The notes under the pieces: model-generated | Database searches by the model: none | What the model saw: only the letters and a program-made list of their open reading frames with translations | What the model was told of the DNA's origin: nothing | Assembly: GCF_002420705.1 (NCBI RefSeq) | Contig: NZ_DIIM01000021.1 | Span: 466,581-530,580, forward strand | Source of the DNA: Sphingobacterium sp. UBA5670 | Lineage (GTDB): Bacteria > Bacteroidota > Bacteroidia > Sphingobacteriales > Sphingobacteriaceae | Length of the DNA: 64,000 nt | Direction of reading: 5' to 3' | Shown here: in pieces, positions 24,951 to 33,260 of the stretch | Numbering within the stretch: position 1 is the stretch's first letter | Layout: each line of letters starts with the position of its first letter | Made by a program: the position numbers and the translations under genes

Positions 24951-26351
24951 CTAAATAAAAAGATGGAAGAATACAAATAGTAATAATGCCAAGCCAATCG
25001 ACACTGGTAAAGTAAGTACCCATGCAATACCAATACTTTTGAGTGTTCCTTTATTCAGATTGCTCTTTCCGCCCGAAGCAACCATTGAACCGGCAATACC
25101 ACTTGAAAGCACATGCGTTGTACTAACAGGCAAACCCAATACAGTACTGATACCGATTGTCGAAGCTGCGACAATCTCACTAGATGCACCTTGAGCATAA
25201 CTTAAATGTTCATTGCCAATTTTCTCACCAATCGTTACGACAATACGTTTCCAACCAATCATTGTTCCTAAACCCAGCGCTACCGAAATCGTTAAAACCA
25301 CCCAGATCGGTGCAAAATCCGTAAGATGTTTCAGTTCGCCCAACTTACGTTTGAGCTCCAATCGATTTTCAGTATTGATATCGATCTGTTTATTGCTCTC
25401 CAATGTAGCGATGGATTTGACTAAACCTTCAACCTCTTTTCTGAATTTAAAAGTCCCGGCTTTGTCCGTTACACTTTTATCCATCAAATGTAGCTTGACT
25501 TGCTCAATCTCCTGTTGGACTTGCACAAACATCTTTCCCTGAGCAACATTACCAGAAGCAATTGTCTGTAACAAGATTTCCGTTTGATCGAGCGTTTTAA
25601 TGACAGCCGCGTCTGGTACGGAATGGTTTATCGCAAAACGGGCAGGCAGAAAGGCAATTAAGATCAACATAAACAGCCCTACTCCTTTTTGTCCATCATT
25701 ACTACCATGAAAAAAACTGACCAATGTACAGGTCAATATAAGAATCCCTCGTACTAAAAATGGAGGTCGATCATCTTCCCCTTGTGGGATGTGAAAAAGT
25801 GGTTTATAACGGACGACATGCTTCAAAAAGAGCATCAATAACACAGCTAGACCAAAACCAATCAAAGGTGATAGAATCAAAGAAAGACCAATCTCCTCGG
25901 CCTTATGCCAATTTACACCACTTCCGCCATAATACCAGGTGAAACCAATACCGGCCCCGATAAGGGCACCAATCAAGGTGTGTGAACTCGAACAGGGAAT
26001 GCCAAAATACCAAGTCCCCAAATTCCAGATAATGGCAGCCAATAATACAGAAAGGACCAGACAAGCACCCACGGAAACCGGTAATGCCATTAAAGTATCC
26101 AGCGGTACTAATTTAAGTATTCCCATAGCCACTGCGATACCGCCTGCAAAAACACCTAGAAAATTCCAAAAACCAGACCAAGGAATGGCTACAATTGGTT
26201 TAAGTGCTTTGGTATAAATTACCGTTGCAACAGCATTCGCGGTATCATGAAAACCATTGACAAATTCAAAGGCCACAACGGCAAATAAACAAAGGGCGAA
26301 AACAATAAGAAGTCCAGTACTAAGGTCGGTCTCCCCTAAGAGAGGAATCAT
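24951..26351 (-). CDS. Inorganic phosphate transporter, PiT family
   Basis: Integral membrane protein with about ten to eleven hydrophobic segments in two halves separated by a charged cytosolic loop (about residues 250-345, rich in Lys and Glu). The PiT signatures are present twice: FVNGFHDTANAVATVIYTKA and VSFFHGSNDGQKGVGLFMLI, plus GLPVSTTHVLSSGIAGSM. It is a low-affinity cation-coupled phosphate carrier. I prefer the ATG at 26351 (MIPLLGETDLS); an upstream ATG at 26369 adds six residues. The next gene encodes a universal stress protein. Confidence 0.93.
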   Translation of the reverse strand: MIPLLGETDLSTGLLIVFALCLFAVVAFEFVNGFHDTANAVATVIYTKALKPIVAIPWSGFWNFLGVFAGGIAVAMGILKLVPLDTLMALPVSVGACLVLSVLLAAIIWNLGTWYFGIPCSSSHTLIGALIGAGIGFTWYYGGSGVNWHKAEEIGLSLILSPLIGFGLAVLLMLFLKHVVRYKPLFHIPQGEDDRPPFLVRGILILTCTLVSFFHGSNDGQKGVGLFMLILIAFLPARFAINHSVPDAAVIKTLDQTEILLQTIASGNVAQGKMFVQVQQEIEQVKLHLMDKSVTDKAGTFKFRKEVEGLVKSIATLESNKQIDINTENRLELKRKLGELKHLTDFAPIWVVLTISVALGLGTMIGWKRIVVTIGEKIGNEHLSYAQGASSEIVAASTIGISTVLGLPVSTTHVLSSGIAGSMVASGGKSNLNKGTLKSIGIAWVLTLPVSIGLALLLFVFFHLFI

Positions 26352-26706
26352 GTTGCAGAAAATTTGCATATTATTTTTTCATAAGATTTATGATTGTCCT
26401 TACTGAATTTTTCTTACCTGCTGGTTTTTCCTTAAGGAAAACTACCGCAAGAACAATCGCTTCATTCAGATCAAAAATAATTTTCACATATTAACTTTTG
26501 ATGAAGGAAATATTACCTTATACAGCAAGAAAGAAAAACTTAAAATACTGTTAACGACATCTATTTATAAAATGACAGCAAATACGATCGTATCAAAGTC
26601 CAATTTTCCAATATTATTGGATTAAAAAAATATTATTGCAATCAAAGAGCATTAACAATAAATATAAATTATTATATTCAACTCATATACCAAAAAGTCC
26701 TATATT
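26352..26706. other. Divergent intergenic region
   Basis: This stretch of about 350 A+T-rich bases holds the divergent promoters of the PiT transporter and the Yip1-like gene. I see no clear TAnnTTTG element and no gene. Confidence 0.5.
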
Positions 26707-27345
26707 ATGAATTCAGACCCATTTGAAACAAACTTTGAAACAAACAATGATTTAAAATTTATCTTAAAAAACCTGTACAGACGACCAAGCTGGTTTTTTA
26801 AATTCACACAAGAAAACTATTATGGCCGATACGCCTGGTATCTGCTTTATCTTGCAGCACTAGGGAGCCAATTAGGAAAAATAGCTAGCATGAAAACCAG
26901 TATAGTAAGCTGGTCAGGCCTATTTTTTCAGGTCATGGTTTTGGGTTCAGGATTAACGATCCTTTTTTACATTATAAGTGCCTATATTTTTTCGGCTACA
27001 AGTAAATTGTTTAAAGGAGAAGCTACGGCGGGAGATATCCTCCGTGTTATGTCTTATTCTTCACCGCCAGCCATAATTCCCTTAATTTTCTATTTAATTG
27101 GGGCCGCTCTTTACGGACTACCTTTCTTTACAAATTCATTTTGGCTTGCCGATGCCGATCTCGCTCAGACCATCTTCAAATATTGCGTAACAGTTGTAAA
27201 TGCGCTCGCCGGTATCAACATTATGATCTTCCTCGTACTCGGGATTTCGGTTGTTAACAATTTTAGTCTATTGAAAGCGATTTTAACGATAGTTTCCCCA
27301 ATGCTAATCCTAATGGCTATTATTTTCCTGCTGATATTATTATAA
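26707..27345 (+). CDS. Yip1-like membrane protein
   Basis: Protein of 212 residues with five hydrophobic segments starting at about residue 45, after a soluble head (NDLKFILKNLYRRPSWFFKFTQENYYGRYAW). This matches the Yip1 domain arrangement of bacterial 'Yip1 family protein' entries. Function in bacteria is not established. The gene stands between the divergent PiT gene and an alpha/beta hydrolase gene 148 bases downstream. Confidence 0.7.
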   Translation: MNSDPFETNFETNNDLKFILKNLYRRPSWFFKFTQENYYGRYAWYLLYLAALGSQLGKIASMKTSIVSWSGLFFQVMVLGSGLTILFYIISAYIFSATSKLFKGEATAGDILRVMSYSSPPAIIPLIFYLIGAALYGLPFFTNSFWLADADLAQTIFKYCVTVVNALAGINIMIFLVLGISVVNNFSLLKAILTIVSPMLILMAIIFLLILL

Positions 27346-27493
27346 TAAAAATCGCCAAACTAGTAAACCTAAATTAATTCACAGCGAAAATAGACCTATT
27401 TACCGATTCAGAACTACAGTCCACCGAAAAACATAAACTATCTAAAATTCAACTCCGTACATTAGACAAAATAAATTTAACACCAGATTAATT

Positions 27494-28444
27494 ATGCCTA
27501 AAGCCTATCCATTAGACTGTTCTTCGATGTACTCTTCTCCCTTACAGCGTACTATATTGAATGCGCTAACTTTCCTCATCGCCATTTATTGCGTGCTCTT
27601 TGCTCAACATGCAGAAGCCCAATCTTTAAACTGGTCGACAAAAGACATTGTATTTAAAAGTGAGGGCATCACCCTCGCGGGCACTATGCTTGAGCCTCGC
27701 CATGCCCATGCAGCTATTGTCCTCGTGCATGGTTCTGGACAAGAAAAAAGGATGATAGAGTTTGCCTCATATCTAGCCAAAAACGGGATTTCAGTATTTA
27801 CATATGATAAACGCGGGGTGGGAAAGTCTGAAGGAACTTATGCAGGACCTGAGGTCGGTACAAATAATATCGATTCTGCCAATCTGAATCTACTCGCCAA
27901 AGATGCACAAGCAGCTGTGAAAACATTCCGTCAGCAACTAGGAAATACGACTATTCCAGTTGGACTTTTGGGATTCAGCCAAGCGGGCTGGATCATTCCT
28001 TTAGCAACAAACAAAAACCCATTGATCGATTTTTTTGTCCTGTATAGTGGTGCAGTTATCCCTGCACGTGAACAACTCCGCTTCCAGTTCTTTACAAATG
28101 GGAAAAAAGACTTTTGGGATAAACATACAGAAGCCGAAGCCCGCCAGCATGTGGCGAATGATCCCGACCGCTATCAATTTGCAAATACAGATCCACTGAC
28201 ATCACTCAAAACGATTTCAGCACCAGGGCTCTGGCTTTTTGGATCCAAAGACATCCAAATACCTGTAGGTTTATCCATCGAACATCTCAATGCACTGAAA
28301 GCACAAGGAAAACCTTTCGATTATTGCCTGTTTCCGTCATTAGATCACAATACGAGCCTTTCGGCATCCAGTGAACCAAGTACTATTGTATTAAAATGGA
28401 TAACAAACAACTTGCAACAAAAAAGTAAAGATCATAATAAATAG
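27494..28444 (+). CDS. Secreted or periplasmic alpha/beta hydrolase
   Basis: Protein of 316 residues with a hydrophobic leader (cleavage likely after AEAQ, about residue 43) and an alpha/beta-hydrolase domain: oxyanion strand IVLVHGSGQEKR, nucleophile Ser in LLGFSQAGWIIPLA, acid Asp in LWLFGSKDIQIPV and His in LFPSLDHNTSL. This is a serine esterase/peptidase of the dienelactone-hydrolase-like type; the substrate is unknown. An ATG twelve codons in (27527) would give a more standard signal peptide length and is a likely alternative start. Confidence 0.88.
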   Translation: MPKAYPLDCSSMYSSPLQRTILNALTFLIAIYCVLFAQHAEAQSLNWSTKDIVFKSEGITLAGTMLEPRHAHAAIVLVHGSGQEKRMIEFASYLAKNGISVFTYDKRGVGKSEGTYAGPEVGTNNIDSANLNLLAKDAQAAVKTFRQQLGNTTIPVGLLGFSQAGWIIPLATNKNPLIDFFVLYSGAVIPAREQLRFQFFTNGKKDFWDKHTEAEARQHVANDPDRYQFANTDPLTSLKTISAPGLWLFGSKDIQIPVGLSIEHLNALKAQGKPFDYCLFPSLDHNTSLSASSEPSTIVLKWITNNLQQKSKDHNK

Positions 28445-28480
28445 ATCAAGAAAGTATTGAATTAGCGTTCAATGTAAAAA

Positions 28481-28502
28481 GCCCCAGCGACTACGTTGGG
28501 GC
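28481..28502. terminator. Terminator between convergent genes
   Basis: Stem GCCCCA/TGGGGC (28481-28486, 28497-28502) with an inner CG/CG pair and an A run on the left, which becomes a T run for leftward transcripts. Confidence 0.75.
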
Positions 28503-28539
28503 CAAATTTATTATCAATCTTTTAAGACGATAAAGGACA

Positions 28540-29198
28540 TCAATCGGCTCGAACTATTTTCCCTTTATTCAAAGCTCGATTGGAGTAAATAATGTACAAG
28601 GTACCTATAATGGTCGGCATAATCCATACCATCGTTGATCCAAGCTGAATCCCCGCAACTAAAAATGCGGTGACCGATGCAATCAATGCCCCCACCATAC
28701 GTCCTAGGTGACTGATAAGCCAAGCATTTTTCTTTTCTTTGAAACTTTTGAACAACTGAAAATCCCGAACACTCATAAAGGCGCCAAAACCACCAAAAAA
28801 GACATATAACACCGAATTAGCCACCTGCTGTACCAGTCCTATTGAACCAAGACATAACATTCCTGCCGATACAAGCAACATCGTCGCCGAAATGAGTTTA
28901 TCTTTCCAATCTGCTTGTTGTTTAATCTTACTGCGTAAAGTCAACGCGCGATTACCAGCCAGAATAAGGTAAATCGTAAAAATTCCAATTAAAAATAGAA
29001 ACGTATTCTCATGTCTCGGCATCCTTGCAATCAAAAGCGAAATTAAGGACTGATTACCATAGCATAGGAAAATATAATCCCCGTTTTCTTATGCCCCGTT
29101 CCACCTTTCTTTACAGCTACGCTCATCAGCCCTGTAACTAAACCTATTCCACCAAAAAATGCGTGAATGTAGATCAATGTCTTAATTGTTTCTTCCAT
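28540..29198 (-). pseudogene. DUF2306-like membrane protein gene split by a frameshift
   Basis: The minus strand from an ATG at 29198 encodes 51 residues (MEETIKTLIYIHAFFGGIG ... GIIFSYAMVISP) and then hits TAA at 29043. The frame that continues the protein is open immediately beyond (LISLLIARMPRHENTFLFLIG ...) to a stop at 28540. Joining them with one base restored near 29047 gives about 219 residues with some seven hydrophobic segments and an N-terminal H...H pair, in the style of DUF2306/predicted membrane proteins. Either the gene is inactivated in this strain, or the base is a sequence error. Without the repair the second part would have to start at a TTG in the middle of the domain. Confidence 0.75.
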
Positions 29199-29367
29199 AG
29201 TTCTTTTTCAATAATTGTTTATAGCTAATAATGGTATTGAAGCAAAAAGGCTAGTGGTGATGCCATGTTTAAAATAGATAGACAAGAAACAGCGCTATGA
29301 TACCGTTTGCGACAATAGCCCAAATGTAAAAAATACTCTTTTAATTATCTATATATTTAAATAAAAA

Positions 29368-30360
29368 TCACTCTTTTTCCTCACGCACGAGAAAATCATA
29401 AGAATACCAGAATTTAAGGTGCCCATAGGAATTGAGACCTCCTAGGCTATAGCTAATGGGATAATCAAAGCTATCCTGTTGTAGTTCAAGTTCATTTTTA
29501 TAATCAACAACAAGTTTCTTAATTGCTTCGAGACCACTAGCGCGTCTTATAAAACTTGATTGACGTCCACCACGCAGGTAGACCAGCACATCAGAACCAT
29601 TTAGCACGGTTTCGTCCGTTTTAGTCAAGGGCTGACTGTATAATAACTTTTCCAGGACGTTTTTAAGATCACCGCGAGGAAAATCACTTTCTCCCATCAT
29701 AATGGAGTGGGTACCATAGTTGACGGAAGAAACATAATAAGGATTCAATCCTGTCTTTTTTAACTTCCCAAGTTCCTTATTAAAAGCCTTTGCATAATCT
29801 TCCAGGTCTATATGGAGACTAAATGTAATATGTTCTCGACGCAATAGCAGGCTATTAGCTCTTTTTATTGTGGTGGAATCGTGGTGACGAACCAATTTCA
29901 GTACACTATCAACGTCGGGGCTATTATTAAGATGGTAACGTATCGCCCTATAATCGAAAAATGCACCCACGGACGATTGCTCCAAAACAGCAGGCTCACC
30001 CTTGCTTTTCTTAGCAAAAGCACGCACCGCATCAAAGCCAGGAATAACACGAATACTGGATAAAGTTGGCTGGGTAGATGAAATTGCAGTTTTGAAAGGT
30101 TTATAGTAGTTACGAAGGGAGCTTAGTTTCAGTTCCGGTGTGGTATCTTTTAATCCCCAAACTGTTCCTAGATAGAAGTTCTTGTCTGTCGTACCATCAA
30201 CGTAGATCTGACTAACAGAAAATCCTACGGAGCGTCCTACAAACTGATATCTTTTGGCCGTTGCTCCACCATCGATCGCTGTAGCATCAAAATCAGCATC
30301 TTCTTTGTCGCAGCTGGACAAAAAACAAATACTTAGCAACAACAGGAAAAGATATTTCAT
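29368..30360 (-). CDS. CDC-like (thiol-activated-cytolysin family) lipoprotein lacking domain 4
   Basis: Lipoprotein of 330 residues: LSSC lipobox with Cys17. I read the rest as the MACPF/CDC pore-forming fold. A YLGTVWGLK segment corresponds to the YPGAL region of cytolysins, followed by QPTLSSIRVIPGFD. Around residue 212 is YYVSSVNYGTHSIMMGESD, matching the Y-V/I-SSVxYGR signature. Then come VLVYLRGGRQS (the V-x-GG turn) and RASGLEAIKKLVVDYKNEL, ending with YPISYSLGGLNSYGHLKF, which corresponds to the PISYTTSFLKDN strand. It stops there, without domain 4 or its Trp-rich undecapeptide. It is the last gene of a PadR operon. Family membership is from memory of the motifs, not from a search. 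Confidence 0.75.
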   Translation of the reverse strand: MKYLFLLLLSICFLSSCDKEDADFDATAIDGGATAKRYQFVGRSVGFSVSQIYVDGTTDKNFYLGTVWGLKDTTPELKLSSLRNYYKPFKTAISSTQPTLSSIRVIPGFDAVRAFAKKSKGEPAVLEQSSVGAFFDYRAIRYHLNNSPDVDSVLKLVRHHDSTTIKRANSLLLRREHITFSLHIDLEDYAKAFNKELGKLKKTGLNPYYVSSVNYGTHSIMMGESDFPRGDLKNVLEKLLYSQPLTKTDETVLNGSDVLVYLRGGRQSSFIRRASGLEAIKKLVVDYKNELELQQDSFDYPISYSLGGLNSYGHLKFWYSYDFLVREEKE

Positions 30361-30378
30361 AATTTAAAAAATTAATCG

Positions 30379-31053
30379 TCACCTTTGGTGAAGCACTTCA
30401 ATCTCATCTACCCGTCGGACAATGGCCTTTAGATTCTTCTCAAATATATACAAAATTCCTAATCCAACATACATAAAAACAAGAATAACAACACGATACA
30501 ATGCTAAGGGAACATAATTGGCTATCCATTCCGAAGAAACCAACCCCATAATCAAAACCATAACGGGAATCGTTAAACCAAGATAATTCCGATAAACACA
30601 GTATTTGCTGCCCATGGGGCGATGCCGCAGTAAGTATACCGGAATATAAAGAATCAGTGTACCGACCATCCCTAATTTCAGGCCTGTCCAGAAAGCATCT
30701 GCCGTGAGTGGCACAAAATAGTAGAACAACGTAAAATATACGATATAAATTGCACTATGCCAATGCTTGGCGAATTGTAAAAAATCAACAGGAAATTTAT
30801 TGATCTGTTTTCGTTGCAGATTCAATTCATAACTATGTGCAATAACGGCAAAACCCTCCGCTCCGAAACTAGCATAAGCAAAATCGATTGCCCGATTGAA
30901 ACAAAGATCTGTATCTGAAGACATCAATTCTTCGACTTTACAGGCAAAGTGATCTAGAATTTCAAGCTGAACATCAACATAAGGATATCCTTTGGATCGG
31001 ATAAAACCTATTAGAATACGTAATTCATCTTTGGTCAATTTTTTTTCTATCAT
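30379..31053 (-). CDS. HAAS-like multi-pass membrane protein, PadR partner
   Basis: Protein of 224 residues: an N-terminal soluble helical domain (about 1-80; EILDHFACKVEELM ... NRAIDFAYASFGAEGFAVI), which has the look of a HAAS/DUF1700-type domain, followed by five hydrophobic segments. Such proteins are typically encoded right after PadR regulators. Here the ATG overlaps the stop of the PadR gene (ATGA, 31050-31053), so they are translationally coupled. The CDC-like lipoprotein gene starts 18 bases downstream. Role unknown; it may sense or modulate the membrane for the regulator or protect it. Confidence 0.75.
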   Translation of the reverse strand: MIEKKLTKDELRILIGFIRSKGYPYVDVQLEILDHFACKVEELMSSDTDLCFNRAIDFAYASFGAEGFAVIAHSYELNLQRKQINKFPVDFLQFAKHWHSAIYIVYFTLFYYFVPLTADAFWTGLKLGMVGTLILYIPVYLLRHRPMGSKYCVYRNYLGLTIPVMVLIMGLVSSEWIANYVPLALYRVVILVFMYVGLGILYIFEKNLKAIVRRVDEIEVLHQR

Positions 31054-31388
31054 GATATAATTGGCTTAGAGTTTAAGATGATCTGCAATTTCTCTACAAA
31101 CGTCAACGCATCTTTCATTTTGCTTACCTGAGCTTTCTTCCCTTTCTCTGTTAAGGAGTAATACTTTCTTGCTCTTCCATCGACAACTTCTATTGCTGTA
31201 TCCAGGAGCCCATCTGCTTCTAAATTATGCAATGCAGGATAGAGCGCCCCCTCTGTCAGAATAAACTCCCCTGCAGTCAGGTGTCTCACCTGTTGTGTGA
31301 TTTCATAACCATACATTCTGTTCGTTTCCGACAAAAGTTTCAGAATAATTGTGTGCAACGTGCCTTTTAATAACTTCGTATCTTTCAT
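31050..31388 (-). CDS. PadR family transcriptional regulator
   Basis: Winged-helix protein of 112 residues with the PadR core: LLKGTLHTIILKLLSETNRMYGYEITQQV, then FILTEGALYPALHNLEADGLL and GRARKYYSLTEKGKKA. PadR repressors usually control their own operon and respond to a small ligand. It leads a leftward operon with a membrane protein (4-base overlap) and the CDC-like lipoprotein. That layout makes the regulator the probable switch for lipoprotein production. Confidence 0.93.
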   Translation of the reverse strand: MKDTKLLKGTLHTIILKLLSETNRMYGYEITQQVRHLTAGEFILTEGALYPALHNLEADGLLDTAIEVVDGRARKYYSLTEKGKKAQVSKMKDALTFVEKLQIILNSKPIIS

Positions 31389-31570
31389 TCGTTCCCAGTA
31401 AATAATGAATTAAATATACCTAATTTTCTTATATATACAAAAAAAAATAAAAAACTACTATAGAGCAAGTTGCGTTTCAATTTCTTGCAGTATCATTGGA
31501 GGTACCTTCGCTTGTCCATCGATAACATCTATTCGTCCAATGGAGAGTTCCAACCGCTCTTGTGTGTCGC

Positions 31571-31768
31571 AATTGCATTGCCTTTTGACCGGATTGCCTA
31601 TGCCTTACCTATAGCCTGTTTTTGGGTTTGACCTAGCTAATACTGACGAATCTCCTAGTATTTACCTAGTGAACTAGGTAAATACTAGGTCCCAGCTAGG
31701 TGTTTACTAAGAACAAGGCCGAACAAAGGCAAAGGCAGGAGCGAATAAAGGTATAAGCAGGCAGGAAG
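31571..31768. repeat. Imperfect 11-base-period array A, folded on a palindrome
   Basis: The stretch divides into 18 units of 11 bases. In the left part the units carry CCTA(G) at a fixed place (gtttgacctag, gaatctcctag, tatttacctag). To the right of 31672 they carry the reverse complement (tgaactaggta, aatactaggtc, ccagctaggtg) and then purine-rich units (aaaggcaaagg, caggcaggaag). The two halves are inverted copies that differ by exactly one 11-base unit: CCTAGCT to CCTAGTATTTA is separated by 15 bases on the left but 4 on the right arm. I see no open frame that explains it. Confidence 0.65.
31654..31689. repeat. Perfect 17-base inverted repeat with a 2-base spacer
   Basis: Left arm 31654-31670, right arm 31673-31689, spacer GA. 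The left arm reads CCTAGTATTTACCTAGT. A shorter outer pair, ACCTAGCT (31631-31638) and AGCTAGGT (31694-31701), frames it. It lies at the axis of array A and could form a cruciform or bind a dimeric protein. Confidence 0.85.
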
Positions 31769-31772
31769 CGAA

Positions 31773-31806
31773 AAAGCCGCTAGAGCTAGGAACTCTAAAC
31801 GGCTTT
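31773..31806 (-). terminator. Terminator of the pentapeptide-repeat gene
   Basis: AAAGCCG/CGGCTTT stem with inner AGAG/CTCT pairing; on the minus strand it is followed by TTTTT. It begins 30 bases beyond the stop codon of the leftward pentapeptide-repeat gene. Confidence 0.8.
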
Positions 31807-31836
31807 GCACTAACAATTATATATAGAATAATATGA

Positions 31837-32604
31837 CTATCCTGCTTTCAAGAGATCAATAATTACACGATCTCTATTTTCATTCAATGAGGAATAAAAC
31901 TGATTTAAATCAACCAATATGATTGGCATCCCCCTATTTTCGGGCTTGTACAAGACATTATCGACCAAGTCCCGACAGAAAACCAACGATTCATTATCCG
32001 TGAATACTTCTCTAGACCTTTTGAGGAAACTATCGAAAAAACGTCTCGGATTATTGATAATTTTAAGATGTTCTTGAGTCGGAAAAACTGTACTGGAGAG
32101 ATCTAATCCTCTTGAAAATATTACGTCCCTCAGCTCCGCGTGGCCAAAATTGACTAAAGGTGTCTTTAATGGTTTTGCTCTTTTTAGAACGAAAAAATTA
32201 ATTGAGTACAGATCTTCCGTAAAAGGAATACCATAAAACCATGAAGAATTGATCTTTCCTTTAAAAACCACATGAACGAAAGCAGTCCCATCGAAGGTTG
32301 TTTTGTCAAATGTATTATAAAGAAACGATGACTTTTCAATTTTTAGATTTCCAATGACAGCTTTGGAGAAATCATTTACTTCGAATGTACATGCTGTCCA
32401 AACCCCAGATTCTTGAAAAACAACGGACTGAAAGTTACAGTCTACAAAGGTACAGCGGATAAACTTGCAGTCACGAAACATCGAGTTCATGAAATTTTTA
32501 CCCTTTATCGTACAGTCGATGAATGAACAATTTTTTAAAACTTTGTGATTGAATTCAAAACTTTCAATCTCACTTTGCTGAAATATTTTATTAGTCAGTG
32601 CCAT
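31837..32604 (-). CDS. Pentapeptide-repeat protein
   Basis: Protein of 255 residues. Residues about 10-120 contain degenerate pentapeptide repeats with central Phe/Leu every five residues (FEFNHKVLKNCSFIDCTIKG, then F...C.F..C.F..C.F), forming a right-handed quadrilateral beta-helix. A further repeat-like run is at 150-170 (NFGHAELRDVIFSRGLDLSS). The C-terminal 85 residues are a non-repeat helical domain I do not recognise. Pentapeptide proteins include gyrase-protecting factors and effectors, but no specific role can be assigned. The gene stands alone in a gene-poor region. Confidence 0.85.
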   Translation of the reverse strand: MALTNKIFQQSEIESFEFNHKVLKNCSFIDCTIKGKNFMNSMFRDCKFIRCTFVDCNFQSVVFQESGVWTACTFEVNDFSKAVIGNLKIEKSSFLYNTFDKTTFDGTAFVHVVFKGKINSSWFYGIPFTEDLYSINFFVLKRAKPLKTPLVNFGHAELRDVIFSRGLDLSSTVFPTQEHLKIINNPRRFFDSFLKRSREVFTDNESLVFCRDLVDNVLYKPENRGMPIILVDLNQFYSSLNENRDRVIIDLLKAG

Positions 32605-33141
32605 GCTAAAAATGATTAATAGGCTAAAATTTCATAAGTAGTTGCATTGCAAATGGATATTTAACGGTCAAAATCTCCATTTATACCATCATGACAACGG
32701 GAAGGACAAAACGTCCTAAAGAAATTGTGACTTTTTTTCTTTTTTTTTATCCTAGCCTTAAAAACAGCGTTAACAGGTAAAATCCCTAAATGATCTTTTA
32801 CCGTAAATCAGCGATCGTTTTATTACATGAGCGCAGTCCTCTTCCTTTCTTCTCATTTTATTTTTAGATGCAGCAAGGGAAGATCAAGTGGTAATCAAAT
32901 TCGGATTTTTGACAGTGCTTGTTCAGTGATCATTCAGTGATCATTCAGTGCTTGCTCAGTGCAGACTGAATAAATAGTGACTGATTACTGTCTAAACATA
33001 GATTAAACATTGCAATTAGATACAAATTGGTACGAGGATGTTTCCCTTTTAATTTATCTTGATCAATTATAATTATGGCAGTTGCGGCAATCATCAGAAA
33101 ATGCTAGCCACCCCTTATTAAAACGACCAGTAGGCACAAAA
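32605..33141. other. Gene-poor region upstream of the pentapeptide gene
   Basis: No credible open frame. It should hold the promoter of the pentapeptide-repeat gene. It contains a run of T (32728-32748) and the 11-base tandem array at 32913-32967. Confidence 0.5.
32913..32967. repeat. 11-base tandem array B, five units
   Basis: Five consecutive 11-base units: CAGTGCTTGTT, CAGTGATCATT, CAGTGATCATT, CAGTGCTTGCT, CAGTGCAGACT. The first five bases are invariant and two units are identical. It has the same period as arrays A and C but a different sequence. Confidence 0.9.
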
Positions 33142-33173
33142 AAGCCGCAAGAACGGGGAGTTCTTTACGGCTT
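33141..33173 (-). terminator. Orphan terminator facing leftward
   Basis: AAAGCCG/CGGCTT stem with inner AAGAAC/GTTCTT pairing; on the minus strand it is followed by seven T. It would end a leftward transcript, but only decayed sequence lies to its right, which supports a former minus-strand gene there. Confidence 0.75.
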
Positions 33174-33260
33174 ACTACCTATGAAAAACATTCACCTTAG
33201 TATAAGGTACTATCTACTATGAAAATTTAAATGTTGCACATAAACCTATCGAACAATGAA

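Noticed and set aside
31571..31768. CRISPR array
   Set aside because: The repeats are 11 bases without unique spacers, and there are no cas genes in the window.
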